A stretch of 64,000 bases of DNA, taken from assembly GCA_023460175.1 (NCBI GenBank), contig JAEWRC010000158.1, forward strand, positions 47,311 to 111,310, given 5' to 3'. Source of the stretch: Actinomycetes bacterium. GTDB taxonomy: Bacteria; Actinomycetota; Actinomycetes; Mycobacteriales; Mycobacteriaceae. A program made the position numbers and the translations under genes. A model generated the notes under the pieces. It was given only the letters and a program-made list of their open reading frames with translations. It was not told where the DNA came from and did not search any database. Below are positions 24,982 through 34,972 of the stretch, in pieces; within the stretch, counting starts at the first letter, position 1; each line of letters opens with the position of its first letter.

Positions 24982-26235
24982 TCATCTGACCGCAGGTTCG
25001 AACCGGTCCTCCAGATACCGGCCGGGCTTGCTCATCATCCACGCGCCCAGCAGCATCGGGACGCCCATCAACGCGTACACCAGCAGCGGCAGCGTCCAGC
25101 TACCCGTCGCCGGGTTCAGCCAGCCGCCCAGCAGCGGGCCGACGGTGCCGAACAGGTAACCCACTCCCATCGCGAACCCGGACAATGCCCCGGAGCCGTG
25201 TTCGGTGCGGGTGCGCTGGTTGAACATCGCGATGGCCAGCGGGAAGGCGCCGCCGATGAGTCCGATCAGCGTCGCCCACAGGAACGGAATCCCGGGCGCC
25301 AGCACCACCCCGATGAAGCCGAGCGCGGGGAGGACCGCCAGGGCCGCCGCGTACGGGAACGGGTTTCCCATCTTCGACCCGATGATCGGACTGACGACGG
25401 CCATCGGCAGCGTCAGGAACGTGAAGATGGCATAGGCCGCGGCGGCGGTCTCCGAACTGTGCCCGTTGTCCTGGAAGATCGTCGGCATCCACGACAGCAT
25501 GGCGTAGGTGTTCAGCGACGCCATGGCGTAGAACAGCGCGGTGCCCACCGAAATCGGGTTCCTGAGTAGCTGACCCAGGCCGTATGCGCGCCCGCCGGAC
25601 CGCGCCGGACCATCATCCGCGTGGTCCTCGCGAGAAACCTTGAGCAACTGGATGACCCACGGGACGGCGGCCACGATCGACAGCAGCGCCCACGATCCGA
25701 TCGAGAATCGCCACCCACCGCCGAGGTCGGCCAGCGGCAGCGCCAGCATCGCGGGAATCGTGGCGCCGGCCTGCATCAGCAACGCGAACGCCGTGAGCAT
25801 CGGTGCCGGCCGATCCGAGAAGTACTTCTTGACCAGCGGCGCGCCCACCACGTTGCCCATCCCCATGCCGAACAGCGCGACCGCGGAGAGCACCAGGAAC
25901 AGCGGGACGCTGTCGAACAAGGGACGCAGCGCCGTGCCGGCGGCGGCCAGGCCCATCGCCGTCACGGCCGTCAGTTCCAGCGAAGTACGTCGCATCAGCA
26001 CCGGCGCGCAGAAGCCGGCCAGGCCGAAGAACAGCGTCGGCAGCATGGTCAGCAGCGTCAGCGGGGCGTCGCCCATGCCCAGGTCGGCCTGGATCTGCGG
26101 CAGGAACGGCGACAGGCCCGTCACCGCGTAGCGCAGCGAGACGCCGAGCAGGACGATGCCGACGATCAGCAGGATGCGACCGCGCCACAACGAGCCGGGC
26201 GCTTGCCCCGTTCCGTCCGGCGCGTCGAGTGTCAT
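24982..26235 (-). CDS. MFS transporter (CynX/NimT-like)
   Basis: A 417-aa transporter with about twelve hydrophobic segments. It resembles the cyanate/nitroimidazole-type (CynX/NimT) branch of the major facilitator superfamily. The ATG overlaps the stop of the upstream SDR by 4 bp (ATGA), so the two form an operon. An 873-aa open frame running on to 27603 is an artefact of high GC. Substrate unknown; the SDR partner suggests a small alcohol or ketone. Confidence 0.88.
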   Translation of the reverse strand: MTLDAPDGTGQAPGSLWRGRILLIVGIVLLGVSLRYAVTGLSPFLPQIQADLGMGDAPLTLLTMLPTLFFGLAGFCAPVLMRRTSLELTAVTAMGLAAAGTALRPLFDSVPLFLVLSAVALFGMGMGNVVGAPLVKKYFSDRPAPMLTAFALLMQAGATIPAMLALPLADLGGGWRFSIGSWALLSIVAAVPWVIQLLKVSREDHADDGPARSGGRAYGLGQLLRNPISVGTALFYAMASLNTYAMLSWMPTIFQDNGHSSETAAAAYAIFTFLTLPMAVVSPIIGSKMGNPFPYAAALAVLPALGFIGVVLAPGIPFLWATLIGLIGGAFPLAIAMFNQRTRTEHGSGALSGFAMGVGYLFGTVGPLLGGWLNPATGSWTLPLLVYALMGVPMLLGAWMMSKPGRYLEDRFEPAVR

Positions 26236-26993
26236 TGGGCCGCTTTGGAATCGCCGTCGATGCTGAACTGCTGGCCCGAGATGGTGCGCGCGGCCGGGCT
26301 GGTCAGGAATACTGCGAGGGCGGCGATGTCCTCGGGGTCGGTGAACTCCTTGATGGCCTGATTGGCCAGGGCGCTCTCCCGCTCCTCCTCGACGGTCCTG
26401 CCGGAGACCTCGGCGCGGCCCTCGAACACCTTGTCCAGCCGGGGACCTTTGACGCCGCCCGGGTGGATCGAGTTGACGGTGATGTTGTGCGGGCCCAACT
26501 CCAGCGACAGGGTCTTGGTGAAGCCGACCAGCCCCCACTTGGTGGTGGAGTACGCGATCCGGTTGGGGTAACCGAAGCGGCCGGCCAACGACGACATCAC
26601 GATGATCGATCCGCGGTCGTTGGCCTTGAGCAGGGGCACGGCCTTGCGGACCACTTCGAAAGATCCGTTGAGATTGACGTTGACGACGGCGGCCCAGGCC
26701 TTCGGGTCGTACTCCTCGACCGGGGCGGTCGGGCCGGCGATGCCGGCGTTGCTGACCAGGCAGTCCAACCCGCCCAGGTTGGACTGCACATCGGCCATCA
26801 TCGCGTCGACGTCGTCGGGCGAACTGACGTCGCCCACGGATGCGGTGAAGCCCGGATTGTCGGCGACGGCGGCCTCGACGGCCTGGGCGTCGATGTCGGC
26901 GATGTGGACCTTGTTGCCCTCGGCGGCGAACGCTCGGGCGATGACCAGGCCGATCCCGCCCGCTCCGGCGGTGACCAGTACGCGCTGTGCCAT
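26232..26993 (-). CDS. Short-chain dehydrogenase/reductase
   Basis: A 253-aa SDR with an N-terminal TAGAGGIG cofactor motif, SNAG, and the YSTTK catalytic pair. The Ser-containing strand SIIVMSS and the C-terminal SGQQFSIDGD are normal. ATG 26993 gives the standard length; the open frame extending to 27356 crosses non-coding DNA. First gene of a two-gene operon with the MFS transporter. Confidence 0.9.
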   Translation of the reverse strand: MAQRVLVTAGAGGIGLVIARAFAAEGNKVHIADIDAQAVEAAVADNPGFTASVGDVSSPDDVDAMMADVQSNLGGLDCLVSNAGIAGPTAPVEEYDPKAWAAVVNVNLNGSFEVVRKAVPLLKANDRGSIIVMSSLAGRFGYPNRIAYSTTKWGLVGFTKTLSLELGPHNITVNSIHPGGVKGPRLDKVFEGRAEVSGRTVEEERESALANQAIKEFTDPEDIAALAVFLTSPAARTISGQQFSIDGDSKAAQ

Positions 26994-27102
26994 GTTGTGA
27001 CTCCTCGTCTGTTGGCGGGCCGTCGGGCAGGTTCTTGGTGCGGAGTACCCGAAGTGCCGACCGAGAAACGCCCAGCGCACGGGCGATGGCGGGGGCAACA
27101 CC

Positions 27103-27768
27103 GTGATCCTGGGTGGTCGCCGCAGCGCGGAACTGGACCGGCTCACCGCCGAACATCCGGGGCTGGGCGCGGTCACCATCGACACTGCCGACCCGGCCAG
27201 CATCGACCGCGCTGCGTCGCAGGTGCTGGCCGAGCATCCCGACCTCAACGTGGTGATCGCGATGGCCGGCATCATGCAGACCGAGGATTGGCATCGACGC
27301 TCCGACTTCCTCGACACTGCCGAGTCGATCATCACCACCAACGTGCTCGGGCCCATCCGGTTGATCGCCGCGTTCGTCGAACACCTTCAGTCGCAGCCGG
27401 ATTCGGCCATCGTCACGGTGTCCTCCGGCCTGGCGTTCACGCCGCTGCGGGTCACCCCGACTTACAACGCGTCCAAGGCGGCGATCCACATGCTCAGCGA
27501 GTCGCTGCGCCAGCAACTGTCGGATACCAGCGTGCAGGTCATCGAACTGGTCCCGCCGTCGGTGCGCACCCCGCTGATGCCGGGGCACGAGGACAACGCG
27601 CACGGCATGCCGCTGCAGGAGTTCATCGACGAGGTCATCGCGCTACTCGAAGCCGAACCGGACGCGCACGAGATCCTCGTCGAGCGGGTCAAGTTCCTAC
27701 GCCACAGTGAGGTCCGCGGGGAGTACGAGCAGGCCGTGGCCGTGCTCAACGTCAGCGACCCCCATTAA
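27103..27768 (+). pseudogene. N-terminally truncated DltE-like SDR
   Basis: The 221 residues match a DltE-type short-chain dehydrogenase from just after the first helix (beginning GNTVILGGRR in frame) through MAGIMQ and the YNASK catalytic pair to the end. The first 30 or so residues with the TGGxxGIG dinucleotide motif are absent: the sequence upstream in this frame reads PRNAQRTGDGG, unrelated to the family, while another frame gives a vaguely helix-like ARAMAGA. A GTG at 27103 could start translation, but the product could not bind NAD(P) normally. Either a decayed gene or a frameshift. Confidence 0.55.
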
Positions 27769-27843
27769 GGTCTTCTTGCCCGCCATGCGCGTCCTCGAGA
27801 GGCGACGGTAGGCCGCCGTCAACGCGCATCGGAGAGGAAACAG

Positions 27844-28518
27844 ATGTCGGGTCTGTCCGCGGCGCTGTTCGGTCAGCTGACGGCGCCGGCCATGGTGGTC
27901 GCGCTGTCACCGGTGTCGATCGTCGCGGTGCTGGTCCTGCTGCTGCACAACGACCGGCCCCGTCCGGCGAGCCTCGCGTTCCTGCTCGGACGCCTGGTGG
28001 CCCTGGCGGCCGCGACCGCGGTGTTCCTGCAGGTTCCCCGGTTGGCGGACCGGTTCGCCGAACCCAACCCCGCCGCCACCGCCTGGTTGCTCGGAATCTT
28101 CGGCGCGGTATGCGTCGCGCTCGGGGCCGTGCTGTGGCTGCGCCGCGATCACGTCGGCGCCCAGCCGCGGTGGGAGGCCAGGATCGCCCGGCTCGGCTGG
28201 GTGGGGGCGGCCGCCATCGGCGCCATCTTCGTGCTGGCGAATCCCAAGATGATGGCCGCCAACGGCGCCGCGGGAGTGATGATCGGGGCCACTGTCGTCA
28301 GCGGTGTCGCCGCGGCGGTGGCCATCGTGTTCTACACGGTGCTTGCCAGTTGCACCGTCACCGCGCCGGTACTGGCCTACGTGCTGTTCGGGGCGCGCAT
28401 CGATCCCGCGTTGGCCAGGATCAAGCTGTGGATCCAGCGCCGGCGCAACCTGGTGACCTCGATCGTGTTGCTGGTCGTCGGACTGGCGTTGCTGGTCGCC
28501 GCGCTACGCGGGGTCTGA
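27844..28518 (+). CDS. GAP-family membrane protein (Sap-like)
   Basis: A 224-aa polytopic protein with about six hydrophobic segments. The start LTAPAMVVALSPVSIVAVLVLLL matches the GAP/Sap family (sulfolipid-1-addressing protein and glycopeptidolipid-addressing protein), thought to help export mycobacterial glycolipids. AGAGGAAA lies just before the ATG. No glycolipid genes are adjacent, so the role is inferred from family only. Confidence 0.8.
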   Translation: MSGLSAALFGQLTAPAMVVALSPVSIVAVLVLLLHNDRPRPASLAFLLGRLVALAAATAVFLQVPRLADRFAEPNPAATAWLLGIFGAVCVALGAVLWLRRDHVGAQPRWEARIARLGWVGAAAIGAIFVLANPKMMAANGAAGVMIGATVVSGVAAAVAIVFYTVLASCTVTAPVLAYVLFGARIDPALARIKLWIQRRRNLVTSIVLLVVGLALLVAALRGV

Positions 28519-28589
28519 CAGCGGAGACCATTGCGCGCCAGTAGGGTTCATGGGGCGGGGGATCGACTCCGAATCTGAGAGGCGCCACG

Positions 28590-29048
28590 ATGAGCAAGAA
28601 ATACGCCACTGCGGACCACGTCGACCGGGGCGCGCTGCTCGAGTTCGTCCGGCCCCGACACAAGATGATCCTGACCACGTACCGGGCCGACGGGACACCG
28701 CAGAGTTCTCCGGTGGCCGGCGGGGTGGACGACGACGGGCGCATCGTCATCGCCAGCTATCCGCAGCGCGCCAAGTCGGTCAACATCGGCCGGCGTCCGC
28801 AGGCCAGCGTCGTGGTGCTCTCCGATGAGTTCAGCGGCCCGTACGTGCAGGTCGACGGCGACGCGGAAGTGATCGCGTTGCCCGACGCCGTCGAACCGCT
28901 CGTCGAGTACTTCCGCGCGATCGCCGGCGAGCACTCGGACTGGGACGAGTACCGCCAGGCGATGCGGGACCAGGGCAAGTGCCTGATCAGGGTGACGCCG
29001 ACACGGTGGGGTCCCGTCGCCACCGGTGGTTTCCCGCCGCCGAAGTAA
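28590..29048 (+). CDS. PPOX-class F420-dependent oxidoreductase
   Basis: A 152-aa split-barrel flavin/F420-binding protein of the pyridoxamine-5'-phosphate-oxidase-like superfamily, with the usual MILTTYRADGTPQSSPV start and NIGRRPQASVVV middle. Mycobacterial relatives reduce diverse substrates with F420H2. Its 3' end overlaps the convergent SDR gene by 62 bp. Confidence 0.85.
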   Translation: MSKKYATADHVDRGALLEFVRPRHKMILTTYRADGTPQSSPVAGGVDDDGRIVIASYPQRAKSVNIGRRPQASVVVLSDEFSGPYVQVDGDAEVIALPDAVEPLVEYFRAIAGEHSDWDEYRQAMRDQGKCLIRVTPTRWGPVATGGFPPPK

Positions 29049-29871
29049 GCTCGGCCGCAACGAAATCGGCGGTTGCGGCGTCATCCCGCTGAGCAGCCAC
29101 CTCGATCAGTCGCCGGCTGAGGGACTCGGTCATCAGTGTCCACGCGTCGGAGCCCAGCACCAACCGTCGCGGCGGTTCGCCGGATTCGGCGGCCCGGATG
29201 ATCGCGGCGACCGCGCGTGCGGGGCTCACGGGCATGTCCTCGGGGGTCACTGGCGCCCGGTCGGCCGGCCCGCCCCGGTAAGCCGCGCTGGGCGGCACGT
29301 GCTCGGCCGCGTCGAAGAACCCGGTCCGGACCACCCCCGGCTCGATGAGTGTGGTGCGGATACCGAACGGCTCGACCTCGGCGGCCAACGCGTCGTAGAA
29401 GCCCTCGATGCCCCATTTCGTCACGTGGTAGAGCGAGAAACCGGGAAACGTGAGATGCCCACCCATACTGGACATTTGCATCAACAACCCACTGCCCTGC
29501 GCCCGAAAATGCGGAAGCACCGCCCGGGCGAGGTGGATCGATCCCGCGAGATTGGTCGCGATCATCCGGTCGATCTGTGTCGCGGTCAGGTTTTCGGCGG
29601 CCGCGAAGACCCCGTAGCCCGCGTTCGACACGACGACGTCGATGCGCCCGAACGCGTCGAATGCCGCACCGACGGTCGCGTACACCGCGTCACTGTCGGT
29701 GACGTCGAGGGCGCGTCGCCATAACCGTTCGCCGTAGCGTCGCGCCAAGTCATCGAGCTCTTCGGGACGTCGCAGTGTCGCCGCCACCGAGTCGCCGCGG
29801 TCGAGCACCTGATCGACCAGTTCGCGTCCCATGCCCCGCGAAGTCCCCGTGATGAACCACGTCCTTGCCAT
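28987..29871 (-). CDS. Short-chain dehydrogenase/reductase
   Basis: A 294-aa SDR with TGTSRGMG, SNAG and YHVTK. The longer C-terminus, with a region rich in Pro and Arg and the motif RRLVLGSDAW, is typical of the SDR group with RRLVLG-type tails. It is divergent from a LysR regulator, 115 bp away, which probably controls it. Confidence 0.9.
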   Translation of the reverse strand: MARTWFITGTSRGMGRELVDQVLDRGDSVAATLRRPEELDDLARRYGERLWRRALDVTDSDAVYATVGAAFDAFGRIDVVVSNAGYGVFAAAENLTATQIDRMIATNLAGSIHLARAVLPHFRAQGSGLLMQMSSMGGHLTFPGFSLYHVTKWGIEGFYDALAAEVEPFGIRTTLIEPGVVRTGFFDAAEHVPPSAAYRGGPADRAPVTPEDMPVSPARAVAAIIRAAESGEPPRRLVLGSDAWTLMTESLSRRLIEVAAQRDDAATADFVAAELTSAAGNHRWRRDPTVSASP

Positions 29872-29986
29872 GCAGATCCCTTTCGTCGTCTGGTGGGGTC
29901 AACGCGGGGCCGCGACTGAACGATCCATGCGCGGTATGCACACTTCGCGTCGTAGCCATATGAAAGACGCATGGCTATGGTGAGGC

Positions 29987-30889
29987 GTGGCCGAAGTGAC
30001 GCTGGAGGGCCTGCGCGTGTGCCGGGAGATCGCGCTGCACGGATCCTTCACCGCAGCCGCGCGCTCCCTCGGCTATTCGCAACCGGCCGTTTCCCGGCAG
30101 GTGGCGGCAATCGAGTCGGCGGTGGGTTACCGCTTGTTTGTTCGCGAGTTGCGCGGAGTCAGCGCGACCCCCGCCGGTCTCCGGGTCATCGAACACGCCG
30201 CGCGCATCCTCGAGGGCGTCGCGTCCCTGCGTGAGGATCTGGCCGCACTGGGTGACCGGCTCAGCGGCCGCGTGGGTCTCGGCGCCTTTCCGTCGGCGAT
30301 GTCGGTGTTGGTGCCGCGGGCCATCGCGCGTCTGGCGGTGGACCACCCCGCATTGGTGGTGAAACCGATCGAGGCGGCGACCCCGTCGCTACTGCGGGAT
30401 GTGCATGGCGGCCGCCTCGATATCGCGCTGATCGGCATGGGAAGCGGACTGCCGGACTATGACCTCGACGGCCTTCGGCAGTACCGGGTGTACGCCGGAG
30501 ATCTCCGCGTCGCCGTACCGGACGGGCATCGGCTCGCGGGCCTGAGCCGCGTCGCCGTGGCGGAACTGGTGCACGAATCCTGGGTCGCCGGAGCGGGTTC
30601 GGCCGGTGATCCGCAGTTCGCCGCCTGGCCGACGCTGGCCGATCCGGTGATCCGCTACCGGGTTCGCAGCTGGCCCGCCCGGCTCGGGTTGGTGGCTGCG
30701 GGCCTCGGGGTGTGTTTGCTCCCGGCCTTGGCGGCTCAGTCGGTGCCGCCCGGTGTGCGGTGCATCGATGTCGAGGACCCGGCGTGGCTGGGGCGGCAGA
30801 CCGTGGCGGTCCTCGGCGGGCAGGCGGGCGACCCTGCGTTGGCGGTGGTCGCGGCGTTGCGGGCAGTCGCGGCGGAGTTGGGCGAGTAG
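29987..30889 (+). CDS. LysR-type transcriptional regulator
   Basis: A 300-aa LysR regulator. The N-terminal winged helix (LRVCREIALHGSFTAAARSLGYSQPAVSRQVAAIE) is textbook, followed by the two-lobed effector domain. GTG 29987 is the start; an ATG at 29971 is in another frame. Divergent arrangement with the SDR at 29871 predicts control of that gene and autorepression, with the sites in the 29872-29986 gap. Confidence 0.93.
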   Translation: MAEVTLEGLRVCREIALHGSFTAAARSLGYSQPAVSRQVAAIESAVGYRLFVRELRGVSATPAGLRVIEHAARILEGVASLREDLAALGDRLSGRVGLGAFPSAMSVLVPRAIARLAVDHPALVVKPIEAATPSLLRDVHGGRLDIALIGMGSGLPDYDLDGLRQYRVYAGDLRVAVPDGHRLAGLSRVAVAELVHESWVAGAGSAGDPQFAAWPTLADPVIRYRVRSWPARLGLVAAGLGVCLLPALAAQSVPPGVRCIDVEDPAWLGRQTVAVLGGQAGDPALAVVAALRAVAAELGE

Positions 30890-30950
30890 GAACATTAGGG
30901 CGCCCGCCTCCGGTCGATCGCACGCGCCGTGATGGTGCGACGATGTGGCC

Positions 30951-32609
30951 ATGACCGCAACCCTTGTCGCCAAGGACGTCGCCGGTGGGTTCGCCCACCG
31001 CACGCTGTTCGAGGGCGTCGACCTGACCGTGGGCCCGGGGGACGTCGTCGGCGTGGTGGGGGCCAACGGCGCCGGCAAGAGCACGCTGCTGCGGATCCTG
31101 GCCGGCGAACTCGAACCGCTCGACGGGACGGTCAGCGTCGCCCCGGCCGACGCGTTCGTGGGCTGGCTGCCCCAGGAGCACGAGCGGATCCCCGGCGAGA
31201 CGGTCGCGGCCTACATTGCGCGCCGCGCCGGCTGCACCCAGGCCACCGAGGCCATGGAGGCCGCCGCCGCGGCGTTGGCGGATCCGGCGCCCCGACAACC
31301 GGATCCGGCCGAGGCCTACGCGGTGGCGTTGGACCACTGGTTGGCCACCGGCGCCGCCGACCTCGACGAGCGGCTGCCGGCGGTGCTGGCCGACCTCGGC
31401 CTCGACACCGACGCGGTGCGCCCGGACACCACCGAGATGACCGCGTTGTCCGGCGGGCAGGCGGCGCGGGTCGGGCTGGCGGCCTTGCTGGTGTCGCGCT
31501 TCGACATCGTGCTGCTCGACGAACCCACCAACGATCTGGACCTCGACGGGCTGGAGCGCCTGGAACGCTTCGTCGGTGAACTCCGGGGCGGGGTCGTGCT
31601 GGTCAGCCACGACCGGGAGTTCCTGGCGCGCACCGTGACTCGCGTGCTGGAACTTGACCTGGCGCAGAACACCACCACGGTCTACGGCGGCGGGTACGAA
31701 AGCTATCTCGAGGAGCGCGAGGTGGCGCGGCGGCACCGCCGCGAGGAATACGACGAGTTCGCCGAGAAGAAAGCAGACCTGGTCGCCAGAGCCCGCACCC
31801 AGCGCGAGTGGTCCAGCCAGGGCGTCCGCAACGCCATCCGCAAGGCCCCCGACAACGACAAGATCCGGCGCCGCGCGGCCACCGAATCCAGCGAGAAGCA
31901 GGCCCAGAAGGTGCGGCAGATGGAGAGTCGGATCGCGCGGCTGGAGGAAGTCGCCGAACCGCGCAAGGAATGGACGCTGCAGTTCACCATCGGCGCCGCG
32001 CCCCGATCGAGCGCCGTGGTCGCCACCCTCGACAAAGCCGTTGTGCGGCAGGGCGATTTCACCCTGGGTCCGGTGTCGCTGCAGGTGGCCGCCGGCGAAC
32101 GGATCGGCATCACCGGGCCGAACGGCGCCGGCAAGTCGACGCTGCTGCGGCTGCTGCTCGGCCGCCGCCAACCCGACGAGGGCCGCGCCAGCGTCGGATC
32201 CAGCGTCGCGATCGGCGAGATCGACCAGGCCCGAGCCGAATTCACCGGGCCGCAACGACTGATCGACCGGTTCGAACAGCACGTACCGGACTGGCCGACC
32301 GCCGACGTGCGCACCCTGCTCGCGAAGTTCGGCCTGGGTGCCGACCACGTGGAACGCGCGGTCGACGACCTGTCGCCGGGGGAGCGGACCCGGGCCGGGA
32401 TGGCGCTGCTGCAGGCGCGCGGCACCAACGTGCTGGTGCTCGACGAGCCCACCAACCACCTCGACCTGCCCGCCATCGAACAACTCGAGCAGGCTCTCGA
32501 CAGCTACGACGGGGCGCTGCTGCTGGTGACCCACGACCGCCGGATGCTGCAGAACATCCGGCTGGACCGGTCGTGGCGCGTCGAGAACGGCGCCGTCACC
32601 GAGCGGTAG
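30951..32609 (+). CDS. ABC-F family ATPase
   Basis: A 552-aa protein with two ABC ATPase domains and no membrane segment. Each has Walker A (GANGAGKST near residue 43 and GPNGAGKST near 390), a signature (LSGGQ and LSPGE) and Walker B (LLDEPTNDLD and LDEPTNHLD), joined by a charged linker with coiled-coil character. Members of this family act on ribosomes, in translation or antibiotic protection. It resembles the mycobacterial group annotated as macrolide transport ATP-binding proteins. Start ATG 30951 is preferred over GTG 30945. Confidence 0.92.
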   Translation: MTATLVAKDVAGGFAHRTLFEGVDLTVGPGDVVGVVGANGAGKSTLLRILAGELEPLDGTVSVAPADAFVGWLPQEHERIPGETVAAYIARRAGCTQATEAMEAAAAALADPAPRQPDPAEAYAVALDHWLATGAADLDERLPAVLADLGLDTDAVRPDTTEMTALSGGQAARVGLAALLVSRFDIVLLDEPTNDLDLDGLERLERFVGELRGGVVLVSHDREFLARTVTRVLELDLAQNTTTVYGGGYESYLEEREVARRHRREEYDEFAEKKADLVARARTQREWSSQGVRNAIRKAPDNDKIRRRAATESSEKQAQKVRQMESRIARLEEVAEPRKEWTLQFTIGAAPRSSAVVATLDKAVVRQGDFTLGPVSLQVAAGERIGITGPNGAGKSTLLRLLLGRRQPDEGRASVGSSVAIGEIDQARAEFTGPQRLIDRFEQHVPDWPTADVRTLLAKFGLGADHVERAVDDLSPGERTRAGMALLQARGTNVLVLDEPTNHLDLPAIEQLEQALDSYDGALLLVTHDRRMLQNIRLDRSWRVENGAVTER

Positions 32610-32648
32610 CCTGACCGACGACTCGCCCCGCCTGCCTGGAGAACCCCG

Positions 32649-33725
32649 ATGACCGACCTGTCCGCCCCGTTGGACTTCGCCCGCGGGCCCGCGTGGCGCA
32701 ACCGACTGGCGTTGGCGCCGCTGACCAACATGCAGAGCAACGACGACGGGTCGCTGCACGACGACGAGTACCGCTGGCTGGTCCGTCGCGCCGAGGGCGG
32801 CTTCGCGATGGTGATGACGTGCGCGGCGCACGTCAGCCCGGCCGGGCAGGCCTTCGACGGACAATTGGGCATCAGCGACGACCGGCACCTGCCCGGCCTG
32901 AGCAGGCTGGCCGCGGGGTTGCGCGCCGCCGGCGCCGTGTCATCGGTGCAGTTGCAGCACGGCGGCCGCCGCGCCGAGACGCGGCTGACCGGTCTGCCGG
33001 TGGTGGCGCCGTGGGACGACCCGGACAAGGGCGCCGTCGCGCTGACGACGGCGCAGGTCGAACAGGTGGTCCAGGACTTCGTCGACGCGGCCGTCCGCGC
33101 GGAGAAGGCCGGCTTCGACGGCGCCGAGATCCACGGCGCCCACGGCTATCTGCTGGCCCAGTTCCTCGACACCCGCCGCAACCACCGCACCGACCGCTAC
33201 GGCGGGTCGGCCGACAACCGGTTCCGCATCATCCACGAGATCATCGCCGGCATCCGCGCCGCCACCGTCGCCAACTTCCAACTCGGCCTGCGTCTTTCGC
33301 CGGAGCGCTACGGGATCGTGCTCGACGAGGCACGCACCCTGGCCGGCGACGTCCTGGCCGACGGGCACCTGGACTACCTCGACCTGTCGCTGTGGGACGC
33401 GTTCAAGGAGCCCTACGAGGAGGCCCACCGCGGCCGCCGTCTCGTCGACGTGTTCATGGACCTGCCGCGCGGGGCCACCCGGGTGGGTGTGGCGGGCAAG
33501 ATCACCGATGTCGCGTCGGCCCAGAGCTGCCTGGACAGCGGCGCCGACTTCGTGCTGATCGGCAAGGCCGCGATCCTGCACCACGACTTCGCGCGCCAGG
33601 CACTGGCCGACCCCGCGTATCGGGCGACCGCGTTGCCGGTGTCCCGGGAGCATCTGGAGGCGGAGTCGGTCGGCCCGCGGTTCCTCGACTACCTGGCGAC
33701 GAACTGGGACGACTTCGTCGCCTGA
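32649..33725 (+). CDS. NADH:flavin oxidoreductase (Old Yellow Enzyme family)
   Basis: A 358-aa FMN TIM barrel. NRLALAPLTNMQS, GGRRAETRL, GAEIHGAHGYLLAQFLDTRRNHRTDRYGGS (HGAHGYL and the catalytic region) and a late GxAIxVGKAA-like phosphate loop are visible. The family reduces activated C=C bonds using NAD(P)H. An 81-bp gap separates it from an acyl-CoA dehydrogenase pair on the same strand. Confidence 0.93.
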   Translation: MTDLSAPLDFARGPAWRNRLALAPLTNMQSNDDGSLHDDEYRWLVRRAEGGFAMVMTCAAHVSPAGQAFDGQLGISDDRHLPGLSRLAAGLRAAGAVSSVQLQHGGRRAETRLTGLPVVAPWDDPDKGAVALTTAQVEQVVQDFVDAAVRAEKAGFDGAEIHGAHGYLLAQFLDTRRNHRTDRYGGSADNRFRIIHEIIAGIRAATVANFQLGLRLSPERYGIVLDEARTLAGDVLADGHLDYLDLSLWDAFKEPYEEAHRGRRLVDVFMDLPRGATRVGVAGKITDVASAQSCLDSGADFVLIGKAAILHHDFARQALADPAYRATALPVSREHLEAESVGPRFLDYLATNWDDFVA

Positions 33726-33806
33726 GCCGCCGACCGACCTCCCGCTGAACGGGCCAAAATGGCGACTCTCGCGGCTCCCAACCAACCGGTCGGCTAACCT
33801 GGTCCC

Positions 33807-34964
<1,158 letters not shown>

Positions 34965-34972
34965 GTTAACAC

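Noticed and set aside
24982..27603. 873-aa open frame joining the MFS transporter to upstream DNA
   Set aside because: The extra part is an out-of-frame reading of the SDR gene; the MFS ATG at 26235 overlaps the SDR stop.
30261..32888. 875-aa open frame antisense to the ABC-F gene
   Set aside because: Arg/Gly-rich shadow of a GC-rich gene with both ATPase domains intact on the other strand.
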